DNA from: Plectrocnemia conspersa
Lineage: Eukaryota > Arthropoda > Insecta > Trichoptera > Polycentropodidae
Reading direction: 5' to 3'
Assembly (NCBI GenBank): GCA_009617715.1
Contig: VTFK01000242.1
Location: 434,001 to 498,000 of the forward strand
Length of the DNA stretch: 64,000 nt
The number at the start of each line of letters is the position of its first letter. Position 1 is the stretch's first letter. Shown piece after piece: positions 12,771 through 25,505 of the stretch. Position numbers and translations under genes: made by a program. Below the pieces are notes generated by a model. It saw nothing but the letters and a program-made list of their open reading frames with translations, ran no database searches and had not been told where the DNA came from.

Positions 12771-13160
12771 CTTTAAATAATCAACATCCCGCGGCCAAGC
12801 TAATTATATTATTCCAAGAACGCTTTATGACACGCATCGATAAGATTTTCAGCTTGCGCTATATTCGTTTTTATTAGCTGCAGGAATAAATATTTAATAT
12901 AACACTCTTTTAATTTAATAAAGAGTCGAGATATGAACCATAAGTTATTATTTTAAAACCTTTTCCCCTTTTATACTTTTTATTACGAGAACCGGGTCGC
13001 TAGCTCCATCCTCATTCATTTCTTCTGAGTTGTATATAAACATTGCGAGTAACTTGATTTAAGAGTATTTCGCAATAAGAAAAAGAAATCAATTTTGACT
13101 TGGTAAACGAGCAATGTCATGCAATACGAGCGGTACGTATTGCGTCGCTTTCACCCTAAC
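12771..13160. repeat. Dispersed repeat family B, copy 1 (about 390 bp)
   Basis: Collinear with 34470-34850 in the same orientation. Shared landmarks, in order, are taataatcaac, attattccaagaacgcttta, gataagattttcagctt/ggtaagattttcagctt, tatattcgtttttat, gcaggaataaatatt, taagttattattttaaaacc, gaaccgggtcgc, and cgagcaatgtc. Similarity looks about 80 percent. Neither copy has a coding frame or obvious terminal repeats, so it is probably a non-autonomous element or SINE-like repeat of unknown family. A third, short piece lies at about 17082-17130. Confidence 0.8.
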
Positions 13161-13224
13161 TGAACTGATGATTTTTTTCGACAGTCGATGATTTCTTTGC
13201 AATGAATACATACTTTTTAGAAAA

Positions 13225-13920
13225 AAATTCTAATCAGTCTTATTAGTTATGGATAATTCTCCTGCTCATCTTCCAGACCTTGAAGACAACTTATTGGTGG
13301 AATTCGAGTTCATTATTATCAAGTTTCTTTCTCCCAACACCACTTAATTACTCCAGCCCATGGATTAGCACATCATTTAGAATTTCAAAAAGTTTTACTT
13401 CAAAATAATATTTTAGCGATGCTTTAATGGAACAAATCTTTCCAAGATCATCGATATAGTATGTGGTGTTACCAATAAAATCAATTCTCTTGGAGAAAAT
13501 TATGACCTAATTGCGTCAACGGGTTTGCTTATGAAAGGAGCTGCCAATTATCGATGAAATTGTGTCCTCAGGGGAATAACATGGGACTGATGGTGAATAA
13601 GGACAATATTCAAGAGGTCGTGAGGAACATGGCCAGGAGCTGACCATCGAAAAACTAGCGAACAAAAGAGGAGAAAAGAAAAAGAGGCCGAGAAACCCCT
13701 TAATTCAAATGTGGTAAATACCACCCAAGTAAGGCTGCGATTTGCAATGCGAGCCATTAATATATTCAATAACAATGCAATGTCACATTTTCGCCAAATC
13801 CTCAAAAGAAGGCAATAGTGACATTTGATAGATTTCTAGTTAAAATTCAACGAAAAGGAAAAGATTTCATTGAGCTATCAGTGATAGACTGTAGTGATTC
13901 CGATAGGAATAATTAATAAA
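13225..13920 (+). pseudogene. Tigger/pogo-type DDE transposase remnant
   Basis: From about 13234 the frame reads SVLLVMDNSPAH, the DDE-superfamily motif LLLDNAPAH with its second catalytic Asp. FLSPNTT, LLQPMD, HII and NFKKFY follow, matching the Tigger/Jerky sequence FLPPNTTxLIQPMDQGVIxxFKxxY. Stops interrupt it after NTT, after QPMD and after HII. Further down (13715-13800) VRLRFAMRAINIFNN resembles the helical C-terminal part of these transposases. The N-terminal CENP-B-like DNA-binding part is absent. Repeat family B abuts upstream. A short Tigger-type inverted-repeat element at 22600-22938 shows that the superfamily was active in this genome. Confidence 0.65.
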
Positions 13921-14159
13921 TTAAAATATTTTATAATACATTTGTGTATTTTGTATTATCATTTTTATATGAATACTTTTAGGTTTTGGAACGAATCAAA
14001 GTATCCATAATATTCATAAGATTCGCAATTTTCAAGCTTATAGTGTTTGTGGATGAATTGATTAGTTATAAACATTTGTACCAAATGATCGAAAACAGGT
14101 TAAACAGAGCCCGACAGATTTTCTCTTATTATCAATTCAATTTCCTAACCCCACCCCTA

Positions 14160-14730
14160 AACTCAACCACCTCCGCCCGTTTTTCCCCAACAACGTTTCC
14201 GCTTTTCTTCTTCCGACAGGATATCCCGCTCGTGCAGTACTAGCTCGGTTCTACGTCGGATAAAATCAATTGTTTCTCGAAACGTTTCCGCGTTAATGCG
14301 GAAAACGAGCGGGAACCCGCTATTCCCGATAAAAAGAAAACACAACGAAACGCACAAAACGTGAAATACAACGTCGTACGTTCTCAGAGGGTTGTAAAAA
14401 GACTTACGTACATATGTGGTGTATGTGTGTGTTTGGTGTAAATTTCCAATGGCAATTACCTGAAACAAAAAAGAAGACATTGTTAATATCCATGGTATAA
14501 ATTAAATTTTCGTTCATGGTTTTAAAAGGAAGCGCGGATGATAAAACCGAGATTATTCACCCGACGAGGCACAATCCCGCGCTTTGTGCTTGGGAAGACT
14601 TTGGTCCAGACGGGCCAGGGTCAATTAACGCAAATTGACTAGTATCATTTTACTTATTTATTATGTCTTGTTAATCAAACGGCGGGCGATGAACGTTGCA
14701 GATGTGCGAGATGAATCATGTGCGAATGTT
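14160..14730. promoter_or_regulatory. Candidate conserved regulatory island
   Basis: Two adjoining blocks (14160-14400 and 14525-14730) of balanced, CpG-containing sequence with TAAT-type sites (gtcaattaacgcaaattgac, gttaatcaaacgg). The 105-aa minus frame 14163-14480 has a charged tail and no recognised domain. I read it as non-coding. Confidence 0.25.
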
Positions 14731-15560
14731 ATTAAATGTAAATAAATAAATAAATATAAAGCAAAATAGTTATAGAGGCTGCTTTTGAAATACTGAAGAA
14801 TGAATGCTCAACTACCATTCAAGAAATTCGATCCATGAATGCTAACGACCTGTATGTTAAAAATAAGAGGTAATGCAAAGAAAAAGCCGTCAAGTCATAA
14901 AAACGGATCAATAGGATAAACAAAATAAGTCGCTTCTCTGAATTAATGAGTATGATTAAATAATAAAGCTGGGGATGCAAAAACAGGGGGTAACCAATTA
15001 TAGAAACATGATTGGATTCTTCAGGAAGATATATGTATATTAAAGTACATAAGGCTAGGAATAAAACGTTATCAATGTATTTAACCGGACTTCACGATCT
15101 GCACATATTAATATGTACTTTGCTAGACATTAAGCTACGTATTACTTTTCGGAAAAAATAAACGCATTATGTGAAGCTGTTAATTAAAGGTCGATATTAC
15201 GAAATATTTACTTTACAAGTAAACCACACATGTATTCAAATACAAATAAATAACAGTAACCTATGAATAAGAAATCAATCATGCAGATTCATGGAGAAAT
15301 AAATAGCATTTTTTAAATATGATAGTTTTACAAAATATGACGCACGACCAGGCGTTCTTGATTAACTTTTTCTTTTCTGTGATGTACACCTAGTATACAT
15401 ATGATATTAATATGTGAATATCTCTATAAATAAATTACTAAGTAATAAAAAAGCATACGTTAAATTAAATAATTATAATGTATAATTAATTATCGGAAAT
15501 GATCAAAATCAATATTCTTTCACAAAATTGGGTAAATAAATTCAATAATACAGTTGGATT
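14730..15560. other. AT-rich DNA, nothing recognised
   Basis: No feature supported. Confidence 0.4.
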
Positions 15561-15914
15561 TTTTGTTTTAAGGTGCCAATTAGATGTCCAGATTGGACAG
15601 TTTTTGCTTCGCGCACGTACATAGGTTTACCTTTCGACTTCAACTATTATCATAAGGTCGTATTTTTTGGGTCTAAATTTTTTCAGTCAGTATTTATAAA
15701 GAACAGCCACTATTAATATTATATGATCTGTATTTTACCCTCAAGGTCAGTTTTATGTTGACAGATGGTCAGCATAATAATACATGGCCATTATCAAGGT
15801 GTTTTAGTTTAAACTTATTTGGTTGGGCTCGCAACATTGTCCGGTGTCAACAAAACATGTCAAGTGTACTCTTCATCGCCACTCTACGCGTCCTACATAC
15901 AATTAAATATATTC

Positions 15915-15955
15915 GTTGAAAATTATTCATGGGGTGTTCACTGTTTTAACCAACG
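15915..15955. repeat. Dispersed repeat family C, copy 1
   Basis: The phrase aattattcatggggtgttca, then ctgttttaac, recurs with few changes at about 40710-40742. Just downstream a 9-bp inverted repeat (15954-15962 cgctcgcac, 15980-15988 gtgcgagcg) is present in this copy only. Extent and family unknown. Confidence 0.5.
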
Positions 15956-16089
15956 CTCGCACTTAACCTGTGCAACAACGTGCGAGCGAGATATTTTATT
16001 ATAAGATATTTATAAAATAAATAACTTAAGGCCCATCTATATTTATGAATGTTAAAATATTTTTTTAATTCACATGATCGTCTTATATT

Positions 16090-16245
16090 TTAATTCTGAT
16101 CCGCAAATATTTTTATTCTAACTATTTGATATTTATTCTGACCCTAAATAATATAATTATGACCAGACTGTTTATACAATTTTGACCGAGATTTAATTTG
16201 TATTCTGACCCAAAAAGTTGATTTAAATTCTGACCATTATAATTT
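16090..16245. repeat. Irregular array of TTCTGACC-like motifs
   Basis: Five or six variants of attctgaccc recur about every 20-40 bases (near 16094, 16135, 16160, 16182, 16202 and 16229). In the opposite sense, ggtcag recurs at 15746 and 15766. This may be a degenerate minisatellite or the subterminal region of a DNA transposon. Confidence 0.35.
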
Positions 16246-16699
16246 GTTGCTTTATGTGTTTTTTTAGATTATAAATTAGCATTTTTTACATGTACAGTGA
16301 GTGTACATCACCGGTAGGAGCGGATTGTTTTTTGCAAAGTAAGGGGAAGATTGAACAGTTTATGAATATAATATTCAAATAATTTTAAAGCATAGTTTTT
16401 TTATATTATATAATTTTATAAAATAATAATGTGAAGTTAAAATATCATCATTTAAAAACATATTTTGGTACAAAAATATATCGGTATCCGGGAAGCCATG
16501 GAAAGATTTATTTGTCTGATTTGTAAATGTTTATCTTAGTAGTAGAAGATAAGCATTGCAGATGACAAGCAATTATCAATAAATGCAATAAAAAACCTGC
16601 AATTTCACAATGCATTAAAAAAACCTGCATTTCTCCATAATGTAGAAAACAAATAAATATGTTACAATATAAAATCATAATAAAACAATATCCTTTTAA

Positions 16700-17205
16700 A
16701 GACCGATTTTTCGTTACTGGTGACAGTAAGTCAACGTGATATAAGGAACGTTAGGTGAGAGTAAAGTTACCAGTGCTCGTCATGATCGCAAATCAATTTT
16801 CCTAAAATGAAATTGCGGCTGCAAGGCGAACTTTGACCATAAAAGCAATATGGCTAATCTTTCCCACTGTATTTACATTACCGCCTTGCCGCAAGCCAGA
16901 TTTATGGAAGAAACGGGGTGGGTGGAAAGTAGTTGTAGTTTGAAGTTGTGCGGTAGCACACAAGGGTTGAATATCAGGTGTTGTTTGCTTTGTCAACAAT
17001 GGTTGGCCGAAAACCAATTGCGGCTTTGTCTCTTGCTACAAGATCGAACTATCGACGTTGGATATAATATAATACAAATCGTATTCAACCTCATGCGGCC
17101 CTCGAAACCCTTCAAGCTGGTAATATAATTCTAGAAACCGCAATTTTGTAAGAAAAAAAAACAATGAACATGTGGGCGAGCAGCGGCCCGCGGGCCGAAC
17201 CCGGC
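16700..17205. promoter_or_regulatory. Candidate regulatory island with repeat pieces
   Basis: Balanced composition; the two opposed frames (16802-17017 minus, 16850-17128 plus) are not recognisable proteins. The stretch 17082-17130 matches the start of repeat family B (caacctcatgcggcc, acccttcaagctggtaatat). A perfect 14-bp palindrome, cggcccgcgggccg, lies at 17184-17197 and resembles GGCC-rich transposon ends. Confidence 0.3.
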
Positions 17206-20180
17206 CCTTTAAGCAACGTTATATAATATTATATTAATTCGACCTTTATTTTATAAATTAAATATGCAAGTAATCTTAAAGCACAATGATAGTAAAAAAT
17301 CTACTCTATCTATAAGCATACACTTATTAACAATTTTACGATTTATGCATGACTTTTCAGTTTCGCGTGTGCCACAATACGGTGGTTTGTCGATCCTTTC
17401 TCAAAATATTATTTAAACAGAGCTCTATTTAACTTGATCTAGTCTGATTCTTATAAATAAGAAGTATATGATTAATTGAATGTATAAAATGATTGATATT
17501 ATAAACTAGACGTTGCACTACATTTTTATATAGATTTTGTTTTAAATCTGATTATTCTCAAACAAAATAATATTATGACGCACTTAGACAATGTTTATAC
17601 TAAAACTATGTTAGATTAGGTTGTGCAGCAAAAAATTATACTTTTTCATTTACCTTATTTTTTGAACAATGTTTTTTTAATAACCGATTACATTTTTAAA
17701 TCGACTTCGTGTTATTTTTCTCTGAATTAGCATATTTCTAATATCAAAGCATATTCATATTTTTCTTCGCATAACCAACACAGATTAAAGATCTCTAAAA
17801 TAGAAAACAGCCGAGTGGATTGCACTCAGTTTAGAACTTTTGCTTTGTGTATGAATATATTAAAAACACGAGAAAAGCCGCACAAGAATTTCAAAATGCG
17901 GCGTGAAAACTCTTTGGGGAAGCGAAATTGATCATTGGACTTGCCAACTTGCGTGAAAAAGTATGTATGTGTGTATAACTTTGTTCCTTAAAATAATAAT
18001 TGCACAAGTTCTGGCGTTTTTTCGCTCCGGGGAAAAATTACAAAGTGCTACATTGTATATATTTTTTAACAACTTGAAATATGTTTTCTTATTTGTTATA
18101 TTATGTTCGATGCGGGGGATTAATAATTTCGTGTTTTTAAAATACACTGAATATTTTTTTACCGATTCGGAAAATTAATATTTTTTTTCATCAAAAAAGA
18201 AAATTTTCATTGAGCAAATCCATTTAATTAAAAAATCACAATACGATACTGTTGTGTCAGAGAGGCTCTTTTGATTTGATTTTGCCGATATCTTATACTC
18301 CCATTGGTGAAAACAACGAAGATATACGTGAGTATGTACATATGTAATTAGGATCTTTCACGTTACCACTCAGTGTAATATATTATTATATTTGCAGATT
18401 TTAGGTCTGCTAATCGAATATTGACTAAACATATTAAGGTATTAGCACAATACAGCGTATAAACTAGGTTTTTTGAAGATGATAATGAATAACGACAATA
18501 AACCCGTACAGTCCGAATTGCATTACTTGCTTAGTACATGAGTAGATAATTTCGCGGAATGGAGGCGTTGGTATACTAAACCAATTATTTATAAATCACT
18601 TGATATATCTTATTAATTCAATTGATAAATCTTTATAAAATTGGTATAAACATAATATGCTTTTATTTCATCATTCTTAGCAAGTAAAGATTTTTTAAAT
18701 GTGAAATAAAAATGAGACTGTAATGTACAATAGATGTATTTGGATAATAATAATTACCCATTTGCTCAAGTAACTCAGAGTATTAGGATACTGGTCAGAA
18801 TCAAGTCTAATCTATCGAACATTTTATAAAAAAAAATAAGCACCTATTTAAGAATCGGAATAAATAACCAATATTCAGCAATATTTTCTTCCAGTGGTTT
18901 TTTAGTTTTATGATCATTAAAAATAAATAAATTTCTACTAACGAGTTCTTGTATTCACACAGCAACCGATTTTCTGGCTTTTGTGAATGTTTTTGTATAT
19001 AAATTAACACATTTTCCTAATTTCCGAGTTTTTTTTCTATAATAGACAATTTTAGTTAGCATAAAATTTCAATCCAATGATCTATTTGATAGTATAAATA
19101 GCGAAATTTATTATGCAGTTTACTTTTTATACATTATTCTTAATGGAATAAAGAAACACCTTCATATATACATAATAATATATTTTTTTCTGTTTATGTT
19201 ATATTCATTTTTTGTTTGGTGTATGTATATACAATTAGCTAAATTATCTAAATAAATTAATAAAATAAATAAATATTGACGTTAATATGTACTAACATAT
19301 CAACATACTAACATATTATATTAAAAAAAAAATATATCTATACGATATAATTTATCAGAAAATTGTAAAATATAGCAATTTTTATTTTAAAACCTTCGTA
19401 AAATTGAACTACGGCTATACTAAGCTAACTAACGTGAAGCAGCAATTTACGTATTTTTTTAGTTTAACAATGAAAATATTCAAGATATACCTTATCATAC
19501 AGTTTAAACGTTTGTAAAAAAATCGATTCCGTTAATTTATTTGACGTAGAATAGATGTTTTTATATAAAAATAAGAATAGGGGCGCTCCTTATGCCAAAC
19601 AGATTATAAAAAATCAGCTGCGTTACCTCACGATAGTGAGGGACCGACGGCTAATATATTATATAATATAAATAAATTGTAAATACAGAAAGCGAGATAA
19701 TTTCTGAAACAAACAAGAAAGCAATTTTAATGAAACTCCATCCTCAAATAGATATTTTCTATATCAGGTAGAATTCTATCAAATTATACCTGATAAAGAA
19801 AATATTTTCACTTAAAATATTTAATTATGAAACGTATTCATCGCTATACGGCGTTTATGAAATTATTTGCAAAAGTAAAGAAAATTAAAATCAAAAACAA
19901 GAAAAATAATGTATAGAAAAAATAGTAAAAAACAACACACCTTATTAAAATTGGAACTCTTTTTAGATTATGTTTAAGTATTTTCTTTAATATTCAGATT
20001 TAATCACGCAAGAAAATATTTACGATTATGAATCAATGAAGATTTTATATTTATCGTAATCAAGTAAAAATGGTTTCGTGTAACATAAATTGTAGTGACA
20101 ATTCGGAAATTAAATTGTCACACATTTTATTTATTTATTTTAATTTTATGATTGCTGAAGCAAAGCTAATCAAAACTCAT
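17205..20180. other. AT-rich DNA with hAT tail copy
   Basis: Mostly featureless. At 19140-19280 a segment (taatggaataaagaaacacc ... attagctaaattatctaaat ... aataaattaataaaataaat) repeats the 3' tail of the hAT remnant at 11880-12070. No coding sequence was found. Confidence 0.45.
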
Positions 20181-20750
20181 TGTACACCTAATAACTAAGT
20201 ACGGTTTCCATGAGTGGCATCTCAATATTAATTTCAACATATTGCACACAGAACTTTGTACAAAGTGTATCCGAGAGTAATAACATTCAGAACTTCGTAA
20301 ACATCCAGAAAACATGTGATGTATTACGGTCGAAATGTGCTATCATCGCTCAAATTTATGTGACAGTACACAAACGTACGGAATTATGTTGAATACGATA
20401 TTATGCGTGTCGTGCGATATAACGTATACAACTATACAACGTATTCCATTTCCAATTTGTCGTCGCTAGTTCAAGGTAAGGATTTTTGTAAAAACGATAC
20501 ACTATCGAAGGCCAGCTTGATCGGAAGGAGTCAATATGGCAAACGTCGGCACGTTCGATTCAGTTGGGTAAGCGAACGGAGAAATAATATCGTGCGAAGA
20601 GAAATTGCAGAGAAAACGCGGGTCCCGTCAACAGCATCCCCTAATATGTTCTGTAATCAATCAATCAGACGGTTGACCGTGAGTGAACTCACGTACACGT
20701 TATACGTGCAATATAAATGTACGTTACTGTGTGTGCGTTTGTAAATAAAT
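20180..20750. promoter_or_regulatory. Candidate regulatory island
   Basis: Balanced composition with a 113-aa plus frame (20403-20744) rich in Arg and Tyr and unlike any family known to me. Its stop is followed by AT-rich DNA. A lineage-specific exon cannot be excluded, but no splice or start context supports one. Confidence 0.2.
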
Positions 20751-22310
20751 ATATAGTGTATTTTCGCTGGTAAATTCAGTTCTAGAGAATTTTTCAAGTG
20801 CGATGTTTCCGTCACATTCACTTTAAGTTTACGAGTGGAGAATAAATCTTTACATATTGTTGCAGGGGGTTACATCACGTTCTAAAAAAATGTCTTTCCT
20901 TTTATAGCACAATGTTGATTATGCTAATTTAACTGATAATGTCTACATTTTTAAAGGCAAGTTAAACAAAAACCTTAAAAATAACGCTTAAAGAAAATAT
21001 TTATGGGGTAAGTGTTTCGCAGAAGGTGATTTTAAATATATTCTTTAAAAAAAATAGCTTGAATAAAATTTGAGGATTATTTGGGTGTATTTTTATGGAA
21101 AATTTCAAAAATGTACATTTGGAAAGATATTTCCTCAATATACTTTATGTAAAAAAGCGGCACGATATGCAATTCATTAAACAGTGCAAATTTACAAAAA
21201 TATAATTATTATAAACTGCCATTTATGAATTGATATATATGCTTCTCAAATTCCGTTCCTCTTCTATTTGAATATAAATAAAATAATATATATAATTTTC
21301 TTTGACTCAATTATTTAATGGAATTTAACTTTTCCAAAGCATGTAAATTGAGTCTTCTCCATAAAATATTTGCCATTATAAACAAGGCCACGCAACTATT
21401 CATAGTATTTCTTTGAAGATCATACATTTTCAGAGGAAGTTTATAGACTATATTAAACCGCGCAGTGAGACAAGATATTATTATTTTTATATATGACACT
21501 ACTTAATTATTGAAGAAACAGTGCAACTTTTATTTAGGAAACGCTGAATTGCCATTTTTTAAGATATATTTAATGTTGTGTATATGTTATAAGCGACTGC
21601 CCAATCTGCCTAGTATGTCACTGACTTAAAAACTAGGTTGAACATATTTTTCATTGTGTTTTGCGCAGAAACTCGAAAATCAATGGGTTCCGCTAAACAT
21701 ATACTGATGCTAAAAGAAGCTGTTCTTTGTTGAGCTTGTAGGATTCTCACTTGCGCCATAAGTCGCAATTTATATGTCACCATAACGACCACTAGAACAA
21801 CGAAAAGTGAATCTCAAACGTTTAGAATGTTTGATCACATATTACACAACATGAGAGAGATATTGTTAACACAAGAATTGCGTCAAAAATTGTAAATATC
21901 GCACAATCCGCCACCACCCATTATCATTACCGAAAACCATATCCTAGTATGAGAGGACACGCGTTAGACAACACATCACTACGCGTGTATTACCATTGTT
22001 CTAAGAACTATCTGGTTAACGATCGTCAAAGTTTGAATTTTCCTGTATTTTTAATATTGTAATATATTTTCATATAAATATCTCCAGTAAATGTACAGTA
22101 ATGAAGGAAGTTTGAGTTCCATGATAGATTATCCTGGATCGGAAAAGCATCTGTAATTCGCTATCAATGCATTGTTTTTATAATAATAATGTTAGATGAC
22201 TCGGTGCATACCTTTTGTTAAAGTTCGATAACATCTTAGGTAAGGAAATATTTGATATTTTCAATTTTCCCGATATTCTGCGATATTTTCGTATGTTTTT
22301 CCAGAATCTA
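20750..22310. other. AT-rich DNA, nothing firm
   Basis: A 60-aa minus frame at 21610-21792, with a hydrophobic start, is bounded directly by a stop and lacks splice signals. No other feature. Confidence 0.35.
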
Positions 22311-22560
22311 AAAGCAATCCCGTTGACGCTTTCGCGCCTCGGCGCCTTTTGATGGGTCATCCGCGAAATCTCGGCGAGGTGACGCTCCCAGCATCCGTCT
22401 CCTCTCTTTCTCTCTTTAAGCGTTTGTTGTTATGCATCGTACAGTATACGCAGTTTGTGTACGCTTTGGAAAGAAAATTCAATTCCGAGTTCGTGACGCT
22501 CAACATTTGAGTCGCGTTTGCGTAGGCGTCTTCAAACGTTTCTTTATTTAATATACATAA
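22310..22560. promoter_or_regulatory. Candidate promoter-like island
   Basis: CpG-containing block with a pyrimidine-rich run (tctcctctctttctctcttt, 22397-22416) between cgaggtgacgctcccagcat and gcatcgtacagtatacgcag. It could be a promoter/initiator region or a regulatory element. No exon is evident. Confidence 0.25.
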
Positions 22561-22599
22561 TAACTAAGCGGGAAAGTGATAGTGAAGTCCAGTAGTCTA

Positions 22600-22938
22600 C
22601 AATAAAACCTCGATAAAACGGACAAAATATCTGGTCAAATGTGAAAATTGTTAAAAACATCCATACATGTTTAAATCACCACTTGTAAACAATTTTCTGC
22701 TCATGATTATCACGTCATACCTCTAACTTTATACCTACATACAAATAAAATAAAAAATTGCATTCTTTTTTAGTGATTCACATTATTTTTTTAATCCATT
22801 TATGGAAACTTCACTGACATTGTATTGGGTCGTTTATTTTCTTACTAAAAAAAACACTTTCGGAAAATCTACTTTTATATTACGGACTTTCGGCTTTAAC
22901 GTACACCCGCATTAGTCTGTTATATCGAGGTTTTACTG
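22600..22938. mobile_element. MITE with Tigger/pogo-type terminal inverted repeats
   Basis: The left end reads caataaaacctcgataaaac and then ggac. The right end is gtctgttatatcgaggtttt and then actg, its near-exact reverse complement. The ends match the pogo/Tigger consensus CAGTAAAACCTCGATATAACGGAC. A TA dinucleotide flanks each side (22598-22599 and 22939-22940), the expected target duplication. At 339 bp with no frame it is non-autonomous and would have depended on a Tigger-like transposase of the kind decayed at 13.2-13.9 kb. Confidence 0.85.
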
Positions 22939-22939
22939 T

Positions 22940-23230
22940 ACTTAGCTATAATAATATTACGTGAATATTATTACTCTCGTTCTTAAAAATATTGTATTAC
23001 ATAATGGCATGATGATAATCAAAACAGTAGAAGCATCTATCACTGATTATATTTTAAGGAAAAATAGTAGTAAATTCTTCGTCGACATACATATGAATGT
23101 ATTACCTTAAGCATTCTCCAATATATATCTTAAGTGATGCTAATTTTAATTACACGGTTTTAAGTCAAACGCCACAAAACAGTAATGGGAAACAATCAAA
23201 ATTCATTTACGAGCGTCGTTCTATAGATTC
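22940..23230. other. AT-rich DNA
   Basis: No feature supported. Confidence 0.3.
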
Positions 23231-23900
23231 AATTTGACTGAACCTATATAAACGATAAACTATACGCTCAACGGTAAACCGTTTTGTTGTTCAGTTTTCA
23301 ATGCACGTGAATATACGTATATTTTATGTACTACATACACACATAAGTAGTCGATACGACGCTTTCGCCGAACATAAACCCAGAAGAACCCTTCCGAAAG
23401 CGTTGTGTTGAAAGACTGATTACTCTGCGAAAATGCCCCTTCAAAAACGCCGCAATTTTGGAAAGCAGCAGCAAGGGATATAAGGCGCCTATGGGGAAAA
23501 TCTATTCTTGATGGATTATGCCCCGTTTTGTGGGGGTGTAGCGATTGAATTTGTACGCTCCTTAATGCCACGATAAGGTCGTCCCGATGACCGAAGGCAA
23601 CAACAAAGTTGCCTCGACCGCGAATAGATTATTTCGACAATAAAAACAAAGTTGCTCTCTTGATTGCGTGAGATCACACGCGAAAATAAAATATGCGAGA
23701 GGCGAGATAAATTTATCGTCGAGTCGAATCGGGCACAAAGCGGCAGAGTTATCAAATTCTTATGGGGCACCAACGGCTCTGGCAAAGGGCGGTTTGTGCA
23801 CCGTAAAATATCGCAGGACACAAACAATACCCTATCCCCTGTTTTTGTTCTGTAACACAAACGCTTCGGCTAATAAAGCCGAACGTGTGTGTGTTGTATG
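23230..23900. promoter_or_regulatory. Candidate conserved regulatory island
   Basis: About 670 bp of balanced composition and, unusually, open in several frames at once (minus 23260-23571, minus 23516-23860, plus 23664-23943). None resembles a protein family. Mutually overlapping open frames point to low stop-codon density from composition, not to coding. Confidence 0.25.
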
Positions 23901-24279
23901 TACATGTAGTTCAATTCAGAATACTGTTATTGCTTTTCAATAGTGGCACTAAAAGCGTGTATATGTCACATGTATGTATAGAATAAAAAAATAAACAAAG
24001 GTAACGCAGCACTGATATTTGAGATGATCAAAGCCGAGCCATTTAACTCCCACCATAATATTCTCGATGTTTTTTTCACATTTTACCGGATTGTGACGAA
24101 ATGCTAAAAGGTTAATAAAATATCGAGTGTAAGTATGTGGTGTTAAAAGCACACATTCAATAATTGAGTATAAATAAATATGAAGCACATCGACATAAAG
24201 AGGCGTTAAAAACATTTTCAATATATAACGCTGACACTAAATTTGCCTCACATAGTTCAATAAAACGTCACCGGTTAGG

Positions 24280-24780
24280 CGAGAACTTCATGAAGATGGC
24301 CTTTGAACTAAACATCCCGGAACCACCATAAAGTTGCTTAAAGCTGCAATACAGACAGAAGTTATTGCCTACGTCGCAACGGGGCTCTCTCAAAGCATTT
24401 CAAACGTCTCAGCAGGCATAAACACAGTTGTATGTATGAGTCTAACATCATTACGGCGCGTTCACAAAATCAATATTAAAAATAAATTAGACGCGAAAAT
24501 TATTATATTACCGACGTAAACTGTGAATGTATGCCTGAGTAACGTGCAATACCTTTCCTGACGACGGGAGTAAACTTCAGTGTGAAACGGCCCTAACGTG
24601 CTGCGATAAAACCCTATATAAAAATATATTAAATCTGAAACGTGCTGTAAAATAGTCGCGTCGCCATGGAGACTGCGTTCATGTGTAATCATACCCGGAT
24701 AGGCGAACTTAAAAAATGGCATTTACGAGCGTCACGTACACTTGGTTGTATATTGTAAAGGCGGTAAGATGGCTGATAAC
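24280..24780. promoter_or_regulatory. Candidate regulatory island
   Basis: Balanced, CpG-containing DNA with no coherent frame. No motif beyond composition was found. Confidence 0.2.
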
Positions 24781-25505
24781 TGAATCGGACACACTAACAT
24801 TTTTATAGTGAAAGGGTACGTTTTAGGCAATGTGTGAGAAGAACGAACTAATATTGACAGAACGAAAACATTCGTATTAAAAAACGCCTCACAACAGCTG
24901 ATACAAATCTCACAGTTGTCATTTTTTTCTATCGACTTTGACTGACTTTATGATATGAAATGAAAAAAATAATATAAAAACATACCATTGTGGTTAAAAA
25001 TTAATGCAAAAAAATTAAAAAAACCTTTTACAATTTAAGCAAAAGAAGAATAAAAATACAGAAAGCAAACAAAAACACCAATAAACTGAGTACATATAAT
25101 TGGAGAACTGGAATTATTGGTATGTTGTCTATAGCCTCAAAAGAAATATGTGCCTTGGCATTTTGTGCTTGAATTTAAATTAAATGTTGTTTTTATCGTA
25201 GTAACTAACTGTAGTTTTAGAACTTTCATTAGGTTAGGTTTGACGTTTCGCAACTGTCAAATTGAGTTTCATAGACATTTTGGAACAGCATATCAGTTTT
25301 ATAGTAGTAATATGTATCCACCGGTGAAAATGCATTTGAATATGATTTCACTGAAACAGTTATTGATCTTATATTTATACTAGTCAAGATACAGGATAAT
25401 CAAATTCTAGTTTCCTATGTTAGAAGCACTGTAAATCAGACAGCTGTCAATAATCACGCGTGTTTAGTGTTAAATGTCAAAAGTTTGCAACAACATATTT
25501 ACGAA

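Noticed and set aside
21610..21792. Minus frame with hydrophobic start (possible membrane exon)
   Set aside because: A stop lies directly before the hydrophobic part with no acceptor, and no ATG context.
23260..23943. Four overlapping frames of 63-114 aa
   Set aside because: Simultaneously open on both strands, with no recognisable family; explained by local composition.
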